From DAONFI01 sp035403485 (GTDB lineage Bacteria > Planctomycetota > Phycisphaerae > SM23-33), in assembly GCA_964536835.1 (NCBI GenBank), contig CAZIAZ010000012.1, positions 1 to 56,236 of the forward strand: a stretch of 56,236 nt of DNA, in the 5' to 3' direction. The notes under the pieces were generated by a model. The model was not told where the DNA came from, made no database searches, and saw only the letters and a program-made list of their open reading frames with translations. The position numbers and the translations under genes are program-made. Below are positions 6,697 through 14,251 of the stretch, one piece after another (positions within the stretch are counted from its first letter, which is position 1; every line of letters begins with the position of its first letter).

Positions 6697-6785
6697 TGCT
6701 CAATAAAAACGGCATCATGCTCAAGATGCCATGAAAAGTGCTCAGGACTTTGCGTATAAGTCCGAACAAGGAAAGGAAAAGGAAA

Positions 6786-8117
6786 ATGACCAGCTCAAGG
6801 TATGGAAACAGACTCTTTGTCAGCGCGGCGATGCTCATTATCGCTGCTGCAGGCGCAATGGCGGAGCCCACTCCGAGCTCCGACTATCGTGATCTCAAAA
6901 GCGATTACGTCCAGACATGGTATATCTGGTCCGACACTAACTGCGACGGCATCCTCGATCCCGGCGACACGAAAGTGGCGGCCATGAACAACATGTGGAC
7001 GGTAATCGGCAGTGACGAATCCCTCAATATCGATTCAACCACCGGCAATGCCAGCCCGACGAACGGCTATGACTACAACATGGACACGCCGGAAAAGTCG
7101 CTCGTGGTTTACATGAACTACAGCCAGAAGGATAACAACTGGATAGGTTCATGGTCGAACACCTACGAAGATGCTTACAATCGTCAGAAATACGGCGATG
7201 CCAACGGTTATTCGATAGGCATGGTCGGCACTGGCGAGTCGGGCACTATGGGTGTGGACATCATGGTTCACAACGGCGCCGGCACGAACAGGACAACCTA
7301 CGGCAGCAGCCCGTACAAGTATGCCAAGAGCAACCCGCAGGTGATGGCCACCACCGGCATCAGTGCGGCTCTTGCCGAGCCTGGCACAGGCGACCGTGAA
7401 GTTGTGAAATATGACGAAGTGACCCAGAGTTACAATGAAAACGTCAATCTTGCGATGAAGACCTGGTTTGAAGTCAACGGCGGCAGCCTGGACGTGGCAG
7501 CCATCGCCGCCCAGATGGATATGACGGAATTCGATGCATATGACACCTCTACATGGCAGTTCAGCAACTCTTCCGAGAGTGTGTTTGCCGGCTTGACTCC
7601 TGATGAAATCGCGAACGACCCGGCCATCCAGAGCATTCTGACGGCGTTTGCCCAGACTGTCAGCACCTATGAGTATCAGGATGTGTTCTCCATCAATGCC
7701 GACTATGACACCGACAGCAACGCAGCAGGCGTTATCGGCGGCATCAGCGGTGTTGGCAGCGATACCGACCTCTGGGCTGACCAGACAGTTATACGCCTGG
7801 ACTTCAACCTGGAAGATACCGACTTCGAACAGATTATATTCTACGACTTCGGATACAACTCAGGTGCCAGCCAGACTGACCCGATAGAAATCATCTTCAA
7901 GGTAGGTCTGGATGACGAAGGCGACAAGTTCCTCTACTACGATGTCAACGATGACAACATGTATGAGGCTGGAGTCGATACCCTCATAGACCAGAACCGG
8001 CTGTTCATCTCGGTTAACTCCGAAGTTCCAGAACCGGCAACGCTGTTGCTGATGGTTTGCGGCGGTGCGGCGGTTGTCTTCTACCGGAGACGCGGCAAAG
8101 CACGCATGGCTGCCTGA
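6786..8117 (+). CDS. Exported PEP-CTERM protein, exosortase substrate
   Basis: The 443-aa protein has an N-terminal signal peptide (RLFVSAAMLIIAAAGAMA, cleavage expected before EPTPSS) and a C-terminal sorting signal: VPEPATLLLMVCGGAAV, then FYRRRGKARMAA. Exosortases are believed to cleave such tails and release or anchor the protein in the exopolysaccharide layer. Two EF-hand/dockerin-like acidic loops are visible: DTNCDGILDPGD near residue 50 and DVNDDNMYEAGVD near residue 385, suggesting calcium binding. The body is rich in Asp, Asn, Thr and Ser and has no enzyme motif I recognise. The start is fixed by an AAGGAAAAGGAA ribosome site; 16 upstream codons are open but lie in the leader. Exosortases are encoded at 15888 and 36799. 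It is flanked on both sides by unusual hairpin arrays. Confidence 0.9.
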   Translation: MTSSRYGNRLFVSAAMLIIAAAGAMAEPTPSSDYRDLKSDYVQTWYIWSDTNCDGILDPGDTKVAAMNNMWTVIGSDESLNIDSTTGNASPTNGYDYNMDTPEKSLVVYMNYSQKDNNWIGSWSNTYEDAYNRQKYGDANGYSIGMVGTGESGTMGVDIMVHNGAGTNRTTYGSSPYKYAKSNPQVMATTGISAALAEPGTGDREVVKYDEVTQSYNENVNLAMKTWFEVNGGSLDVAAIAAQMDMTEFDAYDTSTWQFSNSSESVFAGLTPDEIANDPAIQSILTAFAQTVSTYEYQDVFSINADYDTDSNAAGVIGGISGVGSDTDLWADQTVIRLDFNLEDTDFEQIIFYDFGYNSGASQTDPIEIIFKVGLDDEGDKFLYYDVNDDNMYEAGVDTLIDQNRLFISVNSEVPEPATLLLMVCGGAAVVFYRRRGKARMAA

Positions 8118-8135
8118 TGACGGCAACGCGGTTAA

Positions 8136-8158
8136 CCCGCCGGAAATAGTCCGGCGGG
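8136..8158 (+). other. GC-rich hairpin just after the PEP-CTERM stop codon
   Basis: CCCGCCGG (8136-8143) pairs perfectly with CCGGCGGG (8151-8158) around AAATAGT. It is followed by an A-rich, not T-rich, stretch, so it is a poor intrinsic terminator. It may instead stabilise the 3' end or pause transcription before the repeat array. Confidence 0.6.
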
Positions 8159-8304
8159 AAAATGAAAAAGTAAAAAAAAGCTGTTTGGCGAACTGATTAG
8201 GGTTTGCGGCGTAGAGAGTCTGTAAAAACCGAATATCGGAATTACCCTGTGCTTGAATGAATCGCAAGCGCCGGTGATAAACCTGGCAGCATGCGACGAA
8301 ATAT

Positions 8305-8375
8305 GAGACGCGGCGCCGGCCCGCCGATAATGGCGGGTCCGGCAGCCCGGCTTAAACTGAAGCTGATGGCGTCTC
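8305..8375 (+). other. Branched structured element before the 77-bp repeat array
   Basis: GAGACGC (8305-8311) pairs with GCGTCTC (8369-8375), enclosing a long GC-rich hairpin in which GCCGG and CCCGCC pair with GGCGGG and CCGGC across a bulge. It ends CTCAAACGAAATTCC, the junction also seen between units of the array that follows, so it may be a diverged first unit. Confidence 0.5.
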
Positions 8376-8377
8376 AA

Positions 8378-8765
8378 ACGAAATTCCTATTCAAAACCTT
8401 GAGCATGCGGGACGGAATGAGCCCCGTCCCGCACCTTTCCTTCCTCAAGGGAAACGAAATTCCTATTCAGAAACCTTGAGCACGCGGGACGGAATGAGCC
8501 CCGTCCCGCACCTTTCCTTCCTCAAGGGAAACGAAATTNNNNNNNNNNNNNNNNNNNNNNNNNNNNNNNNNNNNNNNNNNNNNNNNNNNNNNNNNNNNNN
8601 NNNNNNNNNNNNNNNNNNNNNNNNNNNNNNNNNNNNNNGCGGGACGGAATGAGCCCCGTCCCGCACCTTTCCTTCCTCAAGGGAAACGAAATTCCTATTC
8701 AGAAACCTTGAGCACGCGGGACGGAATGAGCCCCGTCCCGCACCTTTCCTTTCTCAGGTGAACGA
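8378..8765 (+). repeat. Tandem array of a 76-77-bp structured repeat, interrupted by an assembly gap
   Basis: Unit boundaries (ACGAAATT) fall at 8378, 8454, 8531 and 8686. Two full units, two units cut by the gap and one final unit ending CTCAGGTGAACG are visible. Each unit can fold twice: an outer stem CCTTGAG/CTCAAGG and an inner hairpin GCGGGACGG/CCGTCCCGC with loop AATGAGCC (first at 8407-8432). Units are nearly identical, differing by single bases. There are no unique spacers, so it is not a CRISPR. The 100 N in the middle are presumably a placeholder for collapsed units. Confidence 0.85.
8539..8638. other. Assembly gap of exactly 100 N
   Basis: The round length suggests a scaffolding placeholder of unknown true size. 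It lies within the tandem array, which probably caused the break. Confidence 0.98.
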
Positions 8766-9147
8766 AATTATTGCGTTAAAAAATATAAAAAATATAAAAA
8801 AAATTTCTGACAGAGGAGTCATGAATCGGGCACAGGGAAGGCTTGCCGACGAGAGATGGGAAAATACTGTATGCCGGCAGCCTTGCTGCGAGGAGCGAAA
8901 GCCGGCAATCCGCGATGGCTGAAAAAGATGTCGAATCGCGGGTTGCCGTGCGGCGTGTGTGTCCATTGCAGCTTTTTCCGATGGCGATAATAGGCAGCCG
9001 GTTTTTCATGGTTCTGAGTTTTTGAGCCGTAGAAATTCCGGATGACAAAAAAATTTTCCTTTCCTTTCTTTCCAACCAAGGCGGAGCGGGATTGAGCCCC
9101 CGTTCGTCTGCTGTTCTCCTGACGAGAGATCAAGAGATCAGCATCGA
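8766..9147 (+). other. Non-coding structured region between the repeat array and the terminator
   Basis: No gene is supported. Hairpins include TGCCGGC/GCCGGCA (8872-8878/8901-8907), a mutually exclusive 14-bp stem with one G-T pair (8903-8916/8935-8948) and CGGG/CCCG at 9087-9102 with loop ATTGAGCC, nearly the loop of the repeat array. The two overlapping stems near 8901-8907 could act as a switch. The region ends in the terminator at 9148, so it probably forms the 3' part of the PEP-CTERM transcript. Confidence 0.5.
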
Positions 9148-9186
9148 GCCTGCCGGTGTGAGCACCACCGGCGGGCTTTTTTTATT
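9148..9186 (+). terminator. Intrinsic terminator with TGAGCAC loop
   Basis: An 11-bp stem with one G-T pair (GCCTGCCGGTG, 9148-9158; partner 9166-9176) is followed by a run of seven T. The loop TGAGCAC contains TGAGCA, the exact complement of the TGCTCA motif in the leader 2.4-3.3 kb upstream. Confidence 0.85.
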
Positions 9187-9212
9187 TTGAGCCGGTTTTG
9201 TGCGAAAATCCT

Positions 9213-9240
9213 TTTACTTCAAGAAACGTATCAATATAAT
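9213..9240 (+). promoter_or_regulatory. Predicted promoter of pfp
   Basis: TTTACT (9213-9218) and a perfect TATAAT (9235-9240) are 16 bp apart, about 85 bp before the pfp start. Confidence 0.55.
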
Positions 9241-9260
9241 ATTCGCCGAACGAAAAAAGT

Positions 9261-9296
9261 GCCGCCGCTTTTCCCTGTATGCAGGCGGCGGAAAAG
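9261..9296 (+). promoter_or_regulatory. Two competing hairpins in the pfp leader
   Basis: CCGCCG (9262-9267) can pair with CGGCGG (9286-9291), or CTTTTCC (9268-9274) with GGAAAAG (9290-9296). The two stems share bases and exclude each other, the arrangement of an attenuator or translational switch. The ribosome site GGAG of pfp follows about 15 nt later. Confidence 0.35.
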
Positions 9297-9323
9297 GTAT
9301 TCACAGCATTGGAGACCAGCATC

Positions 9324-10562
9324 ATGGCCAAGACCAACATTATTAAAGGCAATGCCGTTATCGGCCAGTCCGGCGGCCCGTCGGCTGTTATCAATCAGTC
9401 GCTCGTGGGCGTTATCGAAACGCTCAAAAAGTCGCGGCAGATACCCAAAATTTTTGGGGCGAATCACGGCGTTCGTGGAATCGTGAACAATAAATATTTC
9501 GACCTTCGCAAGGTCAGTGCGAAAGAGCTTGAAATCATCGCCGGCACGCCGGCGTCGGCACTCGGCTCAAGCCGCGACAAGCCCGATGAAGAATACTGCC
9601 AACGCATTTTTGAGAATTTCAAGAAAAATGACGTGCGTTACTTCTTCTACATCGGCGGCAACGATTCTGCCGATGCGGCTCGCATAGTAAACGATATGGC
9701 CAAGGCTAGCGGTTACGACCTCAACTGTTTTCACGTTCCGAAGACGATAGACAACGATCTTCGCGTGACAGACCACACGCCTGGTTACGGCTCGGCGGCT
9801 CGTTTTGTGGCAAGCGCATTTGCCGGCGAAGACCGCGATAACGCCGCGTTGCCTGGCATAAAGGTATCCGTAGTCATGGGCCGCGACGCAGGCTGGCTGA
9901 CGGCGTCGGCATCGCTGGCGAAATACTGCTACGGCAATGAATGCGACGAAAATGTCGGGCCGCATCTGGTATATGTGCCGGAAATCGCGTTCGACAAGGA
10001 GAAATTCGCCGCTGACGTGATGAAGGCGTACAAGAAATTCGGCCGTTGTCTCATCGCCGTTTCAGAAGGCATCCGCGACGCCGGCGGCACGCCGATGGCT
10101 GTCAGCCTCGTGGAAGCGATGGGCAGGGAAATTGAACGCGACAGCCACGGCAATGCGCAGCTTTCAGGCAGTGGTGCATTGGGCGATGCGTTGTCGGAGT
10201 ACATCAAGAAGGCGTTCGGCTCGCAGAAAGTTCGCGTTCGTGCCGACACTTACGGCTATCTGCAGCGCAGTTTTGCAGGTTACGCTTCAGTCGTCGACCA
10301 GGCTGAGGCTCGCAACTGCGGCCGCAAGGCTGCAGAGCTGGCCTTGTCGGGCTGCACCGACGGCACGGTGGTAATGGTTCGAAAGAAAAGCGCAAAATAC
10401 GGCGTAACGTTCGAACGCGCGGAACTTAAAGACGTTGCCCGCGTTACCAAGCCGCTTGACAGAAAGTTCATCAATAAGGCTGGCAACGGCATAACGAAAG
10501 CCTTTGCCGATTACGCTCTGCCGCTCGTCGGCGGACTGCCCAGGCTGGGACGCCTCTATTGA
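9324..10562 (+). CDS. pfp: Diphosphate-fructose-6-phosphate 1-phosphotransferase (PPi-dependent phosphofructokinase)
   Basis: This 412-aa cytosolic glycolytic enzyme phosphorylates fructose 6-phosphate reversibly using pyrophosphate. Motifs in order: the N-terminal AVIGQSGGPSAVINQSL glycine loop, YFFYIGGNDSADAARIV, the catalytic PKTIDNDLRVTDHTPGYGSA with its Asp, and VVMGRDAGWLTASASLA for fructose 6-phosphate. The GGND sequence, with Asp where ATP-dependent enzymes carry Gly, is expected of PPi-dependent members. The start MAKTNIIKGN is supported by GGAG 10 nt upstream; 15 earlier in-frame codons run through the leader hairpins. A strong terminator follows. Confidence 0.9.
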   Translation: MAKTNIIKGNAVIGQSGGPSAVINQSLVGVIETLKKSRQIPKIFGANHGVRGIVNNKYFDLRKVSAKELEIIAGTPASALGSSRDKPDEEYCQRIFENFKKNDVRYFFYIGGNDSADAARIVNDMAKASGYDLNCFHVPKTIDNDLRVTDHTPGYGSAARFVASAFAGEDRDNAALPGIKVSVVMGRDAGWLTASASLAKYCYGNECDENVGPHLVYVPEIAFDKEKFAADVMKAYKKFGRCLIAVSEGIRDAGGTPMAVSLVEAMGREIERDSHGNAQLSGSGALGDALSEYIKKAFGSQKVRVRADTYGYLQRSFAGYASVVDQAEARNCGRKAAELALSGCTDGTVVMVRKKSAKYGVTFERAELKDVARVTKPLDRKFINKAGNGITKAFADYALPLVGGLPRLGRLY

Positions 10563-10593
10563 GATTGCTGAAAATATAAAAATAAATATAAAG

Positions 10594-10646
10594 AACGCCC
10601 GATGATTTTTGTGAAAAAATTACAAAAACGTCGGGCGTTTTTTTAT
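10594..10646 (+). terminator. Intrinsic terminator of pfp
   Basis: AACGCCCGA (10594-10602) pairs with TCGGGCGTT (10631-10639), continued inward by TTTTTGT/ACAAAAA, and is followed by a T-rich run. Confidence 0.88.
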
Positions 10647-10677
10647 TGATTCGGCGGCATGAAAATGGCATCCGTGC

Positions 10678-10706
10678 TTGAAAGAATGCCGGCAAGTCGA
10701 TAGACT
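10678..10706 (+). promoter_or_regulatory. Predicted promoter of gatCA
   Basis: TTGAAA (10678-10683) and TAGACT (10701-10706) are 17 bp apart, about 50 bp before gatC. Confidence 0.45.
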
Positions 10707-10758
10707 GACAACTCTGTAAATTTGAAATTTCCAATTTGCAATTTTTTCGGAGTTTTTG

Positions 10759-11061
10759 ATGCCGGCAGAGATAACGACAGATATTGTGCGACATATCGGC
10801 CAATTAAGCCGTATCGAGCTTACCGACGCGGAAGTGGAAACTTTTGCGAAGCAGCTCGGTGACGTATTAAAATATTTCGACAAGCTCAATGAGCTTGATA
10901 CGGACGGCGTTCAGCCGATGGCGCATGCCGTGGAACTCGTCAACGTGTTAGCCGACGATGTCGTATCGCCGGGCCTGACAGTCGAGCAGGCTCTTGCCAA
11001 TGCGCCCGCGCGTGAGGGTAATTTTTACAAAGTTCCCAAAGTGTTGGGAGATGCCTCATGA
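10759..11061 (+). CDS. gatC: Asp-tRNA(Asn)/Glu-tRNA(Gln) amidotransferase subunit C
   Basis: The 100-aa protein is the small subunit that wraps around and stabilises GatA in the GatCAB complex, which converts mischarged Glu-tRNA(Gln) or Asp-tRNA(Asn). It shows the family pattern: an N-terminal helix (IVRHIGQLSRIELTDAEVETF), then QLGDVLKYFDKLNELDTDGVQP and a C-terminal REGNFYKVPKVL. GGAG lies 6 nt before the ATG. Its stop overlaps the start of gatA by 4 nt, so translation is probably coupled. Confidence 0.93.
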   Translation: MPAEITTDIVRHIGQLSRIELTDAEVETFAKQLGDVLKYFDKLNELDTDGVQPMAHAVELVNVLADDVVSPGLTVEQALANAPAREGNFYKVPKVLGDAS

Positions 11062-12563
11062 ACTGCGAAATTACGAATCTCTCCGCCGGCGAACTGGCAA
11101 AAGCCATCGCGGAAGGCCAGACCACCAGTACCGCCGCGACGCTGGCATACCTGGACGCGATAGAAAAATTCGACCCTCAGTTACAGGCGTTCAATGAAGT
11201 TTACGCCGACCGTGCCATGAAGTGTGCCGCTGAGGCTGACGCCAAAATTTCAGCCGGCCAGAATGCCGGCCCGCTTGGCGGCGTGCCGATAGCTATCAAG
11301 GACAACCTCTGCACCACGTGGGGGCATACGACGTGTTCGTCCCGCTATCTCGAAAATTTTTGCGCTCCCTATACGGCTACCGTGGTCGAGCGGCTGGAGA
11401 ATGCAGGCGCTGTAATACTCGGCAAAACCAATCTCGACGAATTCGCCATGGGTTCGTCGACTGAGAACAGCGGTTTTCATGTGTCGCGCAATCCGTGGGA
11501 CGTGCGAAAAGTTCCGGGCGGCAGTAGCGGCGGGTCTGCGGCGGCTGTGGCGGGGCGGCTGTGCGCGGCTGCGCTCGGCAGCGATACGGGCGGGTCTATA
11601 CGTCAGCCGGCAAGCCTTTGCGGTATCGTCGGCTGCAAACCCACCTACGGCAGAATAAGCCGTTACGGCCTTGTCGCCTTCGGCAGCAGCCTCGACCAGA
11701 TTGGCCCGATGACCCGAACGGTACGCGATGCCGCACTGCTTACGCAGGTGATGGCCGGCCACGACGGCCATGATGCCACCAGCCTCCCCAATGCCGTGCC
11801 GGATTACGCCGCCGCAATGAATACGCCGGTAAAAAATCCGAAAATCGGCCTGCCGCGTGAATTTTATACCGATGCGCTGGGCGGCGAAGTTCGCCAGTCC
11901 ATAGAAAAGGCTATCGAAGTTTACAAATCTCTCGGTGCGGAATTTGTCGATGTGTCTCTTCCTCACAGCCGCATAGACATGGATGCGGCAGGCAATCTCA
12001 GCAGTTATGCCGTGGCCTGCTACTACATAGTATGTACGGCTGAATGCAGCAGTAATCTGGCGAGGTTCGACGGCGTACATTACGGTTATCGAACCAGGCA
12101 GAATGTTTCGGACATCGTGGAGCTGTACTGCAAAAGCAGGGCTGAATCGCTGGGCGACGAAGTCAAACGTCGCATAATGCTGGGCAACTACGCGCTGAGC
12201 AGCGGATATTATGACGCATACTACAACAAGGCGCTGAAAGTTCGTCGGCTGATTGCGGACGATTTTTCGGCGGCTTTCCGGCAGTGTGACGTGCTGCTCT
12301 GTCCGACGTCGCCTACGACGGCTTTCAGATTTGGCGAAAAGTCGGCTAATCCAATCGAAATGTACATGGCCGATATTTATACAATCAGTCTGAACCTCGC
12401 CGGCCTGCCGGGCATGAGTCTGCCGTGCGGCCTGGATTCTCAGGGTATGCCAATCGGCATGCAACTCATCGGGCCGGTACTCAGCGAAGCCAGCCTGTTC
12501 GGCATCGCGGAAATGTACGAAAAGGCGGCGAAATTTGATGCGAAACCCGCTATGCTGCAATAA
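11058..12563 (+). CDS. gatA: Asp-tRNA(Asn)/Glu-tRNA(Gln) amidotransferase subunit A
   Basis: The 501-aa amidase subunit releases ammonia from glutamine for tRNA-dependent amidation. The amidase signature is intact: catalytic Lys81 in PIAIKDN, KVPGGSSGGSAAAVAG, and the nucleophile region GSDTGGSIRQPASLCG. The FGSSLDQIGPMTRTVRD and C-terminal LAGLPGMSLPCGL segments also match. The partner gatB is not in this window, so it must lie elsewhere, which is common. It overlaps gatC (ATGA) and is followed 6 nt later by an unrelated exported-protein gene. Confidence 0.95.
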   Translation: MNCEITNLSAGELAKAIAEGQTTSTAATLAYLDAIEKFDPQLQAFNEVYADRAMKCAAEADAKISAGQNAGPLGGVPIAIKDNLCTTWGHTTCSSRYLENFCAPYTATVVERLENAGAVILGKTNLDEFAMGSSTENSGFHVSRNPWDVRKVPGGSSGGSAAAVAGRLCAAALGSDTGGSIRQPASLCGIVGCKPTYGRISRYGLVAFGSSLDQIGPMTRTVRDAALLTQVMAGHDGHDATSLPNAVPDYAAAMNTPVKNPKIGLPREFYTDALGGEVRQSIEKAIEVYKSLGAEFVDVSLPHSRIDMDAAGNLSSYAVACYYIVCTAECSSNLARFDGVHYGYRTRQNVSDIVELYCKSRAESLGDEVKRRIMLGNYALSSGYYDAYYNKALKVRRLIADDFSAAFRQCDVLLCPTSPTTAFRFGEKSANPIEMYMADIYTISLNLAGLPGMSLPCGLDSQGMPIGMQLIGPVLSEASLFGIAEMYEKAAKFDAKPAMLQ

Positions 12564-12569
12564 AGAGTG

Positions 12570-14111
12570 ATGAAAACAGCTATGATGACAACAGGTAAAA
12601 TCAACGGCAGGATGGGAATGATTTCCGTCAGGCCGTTTTTTTTATTGATAATTTTTGCCGTGCCGATAATTCAGGGCGGATGTGAATTTGATTTCAGCCG
12701 CAGTGCGAACGAAGAGACAAAAAAGGCTGCCGTTACAGGAAAAGATGATAAAACACCGACGGATGAACTTTTGCTCACAGGTTTGGCGGCGGCGGACGGC
12801 CAACGAGGATTCTGCGTTCAGCCTTCGATTTATCGCCCTGGCAGCGAGTTGCAGGAACTTGACGGCCAGGCCGTCAAAGCGGTTCTGCCGCCGAAGGCGT
12901 GGCTGACATACCAGGCTGGCAGAAAACAGCCGCTGGATATCGCCAATTTTACGCACCTGGCATTCGATATGGAATATTCGGGCGAAATCGGCGTCTGCCA
13001 GGTAATAATAGACAGCGATTCCGGGCAGTGGACGAGCAGGCCCATCGCTGTCAGTCGCGGCGTGAATCAGGTGATACTCGGCATACATCAACTCTGGCGA
13101 AGCGTTGATTTCGACGTCCACGCCGTATCAGCCTTAAAGATAGGATTTCCCGATGCTGAACTCAACCGCGGTTTTATATTGCGTAACGTGCGATTTTTGC
13201 GTGACTTGCGAAATGTGAGTCCATCGCCGGCCGGAATTGAACTCCAGGAAATCGGCTGGGATTACATTCTGAAGTTTTGCGACAGCGGCGAACGGCTGGA
13301 GCTGTTTCGCAGTGACGACGGACTCTGGCGGATGGGCCTGGCTCAGCCGGTATTGCGACTTGCACGATTCGGCGGCAGAAAACTTGCCGAAAGCGGCGGC
13401 GAAGAACTGGATGCCATGGGCAAAGACCGCTTCGGCGAAGTAGACCTCCTGGAGCACAATATCGTACGGATACAATTAGCAGACAACTGGTATTTCAACG
13501 GCTTTGAGGGCGGCATAAAAGCATTTTCAAATCGTTATGTCAGATGGACTTACACGATTTACGGCGACGGCCGGTGCGTGGTGGCGGCTGAGCTGGACAA
13601 CTCCGGCGGGCCGGAATTGGAGAAAGTGGAAATATCCGTCCGCAGCCAGCGGGCGGCGTGGCACGGTAAGGGCATGAGCGGGGCAATGTCGGATGATTCG
13701 TTCATCGGCCCGATGGGTAAGTGGACGTTCATGACGGTAATCGGCGATAAAAATCGCATGCGGTTTTTCCAGAATTATCTGAATCCCGCGAAAATTAAAC
13801 CGATTCTCTCGCAAAAAGGCATATTTGCGCCTGGCGATGCGGACAGGGACGGCTTTGACGAGTCGCAGGGCTGTTATTGTCTTGCCGGCCGGCCGGCTGG
13901 CTGCAAATTTGAGGTTATCTGTGATGAAAAGCCGCTGTTTCTGCCGATATTCAAAATATTCGGCCCCTGGAAAAAATTGCCGACGGTCGTGGTTGAAGGC
14001 CGACGCATAGAAAAAAAAGTTCTGCTGGGAGACGGCTCGGTTTTGTTCGAACTCCCAGGCGAGTATCGCAGAAACTTTACGGTCGAAGTTCTGGGCGAAA
14101 TCCGCCGCTGA
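12570..14111 (+). CDS. Exported protein of unknown function, possible lipoprotein
   Basis: I do not recognise a family. The product is about 513 aa. Its N-terminus has a hydrophobic stretch (PFFLLIIFAVPII) ending QGGC, a loose lipobox, so export and perhaps lipidation are likely. Residues 100-220 have a beta-sandwich look, with many strand-like segments (ANFTHLAFDMEYSG, VCQVIIDSDSG), like carbohydrate-binding modules. A calcium-type loop GDADRDGFDE lies near residue 430. The start is uncertain: ATG at 12570 follows AAAGAG, but the ATG at 12612 would give a more typical signal peptide. It begins 6 nt after gatA, yet its content fits the exopolysaccharide genes that follow after a gap with its own promoter. 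Confidence 0.7.
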   Translation: MKTAMMTTGKINGRMGMISVRPFFLLIIFAVPIIQGGCEFDFSRSANEETKKAAVTGKDDKTPTDELLLTGLAAADGQRGFCVQPSIYRPGSELQELDGQAVKAVLPPKAWLTYQAGRKQPLDIANFTHLAFDMEYSGEIGVCQVIIDSDSGQWTSRPIAVSRGVNQVILGIHQLWRSVDFDVHAVSALKIGFPDAELNRGFILRNVRFLRDLRNVSPSPAGIELQEIGWDYILKFCDSGERLELFRSDDGLWRMGLAQPVLRLARFGGRKLAESGGEELDAMGKDRFGEVDLLEHNIVRIQLADNWYFNGFEGGIKAFSNRYVRWTYTIYGDGRCVVAAELDNSGGPELEKVEISVRSQRAAWHGKGMSGAMSDDSFIGPMGKWTFMTVIGDKNRMRFFQNYLNPAKIKPILSQKGIFAPGDADRDGFDESQGCYCLAGRPAGCKFEVICDEKPLFLPIFKIFGPWKKLPTVVVEGRRIEKKVLLGDGSVLFELPGEYRRNFTVEVLGEIRR

Positions 14112-14251
14112 TTTTCAGCCGTCGGCCAGAGTTGTTTAAATCGCGCAGAATGAAGCAAAATGTTAAAAAAATTCTGGACTGTTGCGATTTTTTTCATATC
14201 ATTAGTCGAGATAACTACATAATCCGTGTACCGTTATTTTTTAAAAGGGCA

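Larger units (their letters stand above)
5863..6751 (+). promoter_or_regulatory. Structured leader with at least ten hairpins whose loops carry GCTC or CTCA
   Basis: No convincing gene lies in this roughly 0.9-kb stretch upstream of the PEP-CTERM gene. Hairpins seen by eye: 5863-5880 (GCAGAT/ATCTGC, loop TTGCTC), 5882-5899 (TCCGGT/ACCGGA, loop TTGCTC), 6131-6152 (CAGCCG/CGGCTG, loop AAGTGCTCAA), 6205-6219 (loop CTGCTCC, within an outer stem 6190-6198/6232-6240), 6309-6345 (15-bp perfect stem, loop CGCTCAA), 6347-6371 (loop ACTCA, one mismatch), 6398-6411 (TTGGC/GCCAA, loop CTCA), 6496-6513 (GCGTTC/GAACGC, loop CGCTCA), 6554-6569 (GACG/CGTC, loop CTCAATCA), 6711-6730 (GGCATC/GATGCC, loop ATGCTCAA) and 6735-6751 (AAAGT/ACTTT, loop GCTCAGG). 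Stems differ completely while the loop is conserved. TGCTCA also occurs outside clear stems, 12 times in all between 5870 and 6744. Confidence 0.7.

Noticed and set aside
8378..8765. CRISPR array
   Set aside because: The units are 76-77 bp direct repeats with no unique spacers and no cas genes nearby.
8776..9133. Overlapping short minus-strand frames in the 3' structured region
   Set aside because: Three frames overlap in the same stretch without family motifs; hairpins and a terminator explain the sequence better.
11250..12560. Minus-strand open frame of 436 codons opposite gatA
   Set aside because: It is a mirror of gatA in a GC-rich gene. Its translation is rich in Arg and His without any family motif, and no ribosome site precedes it.
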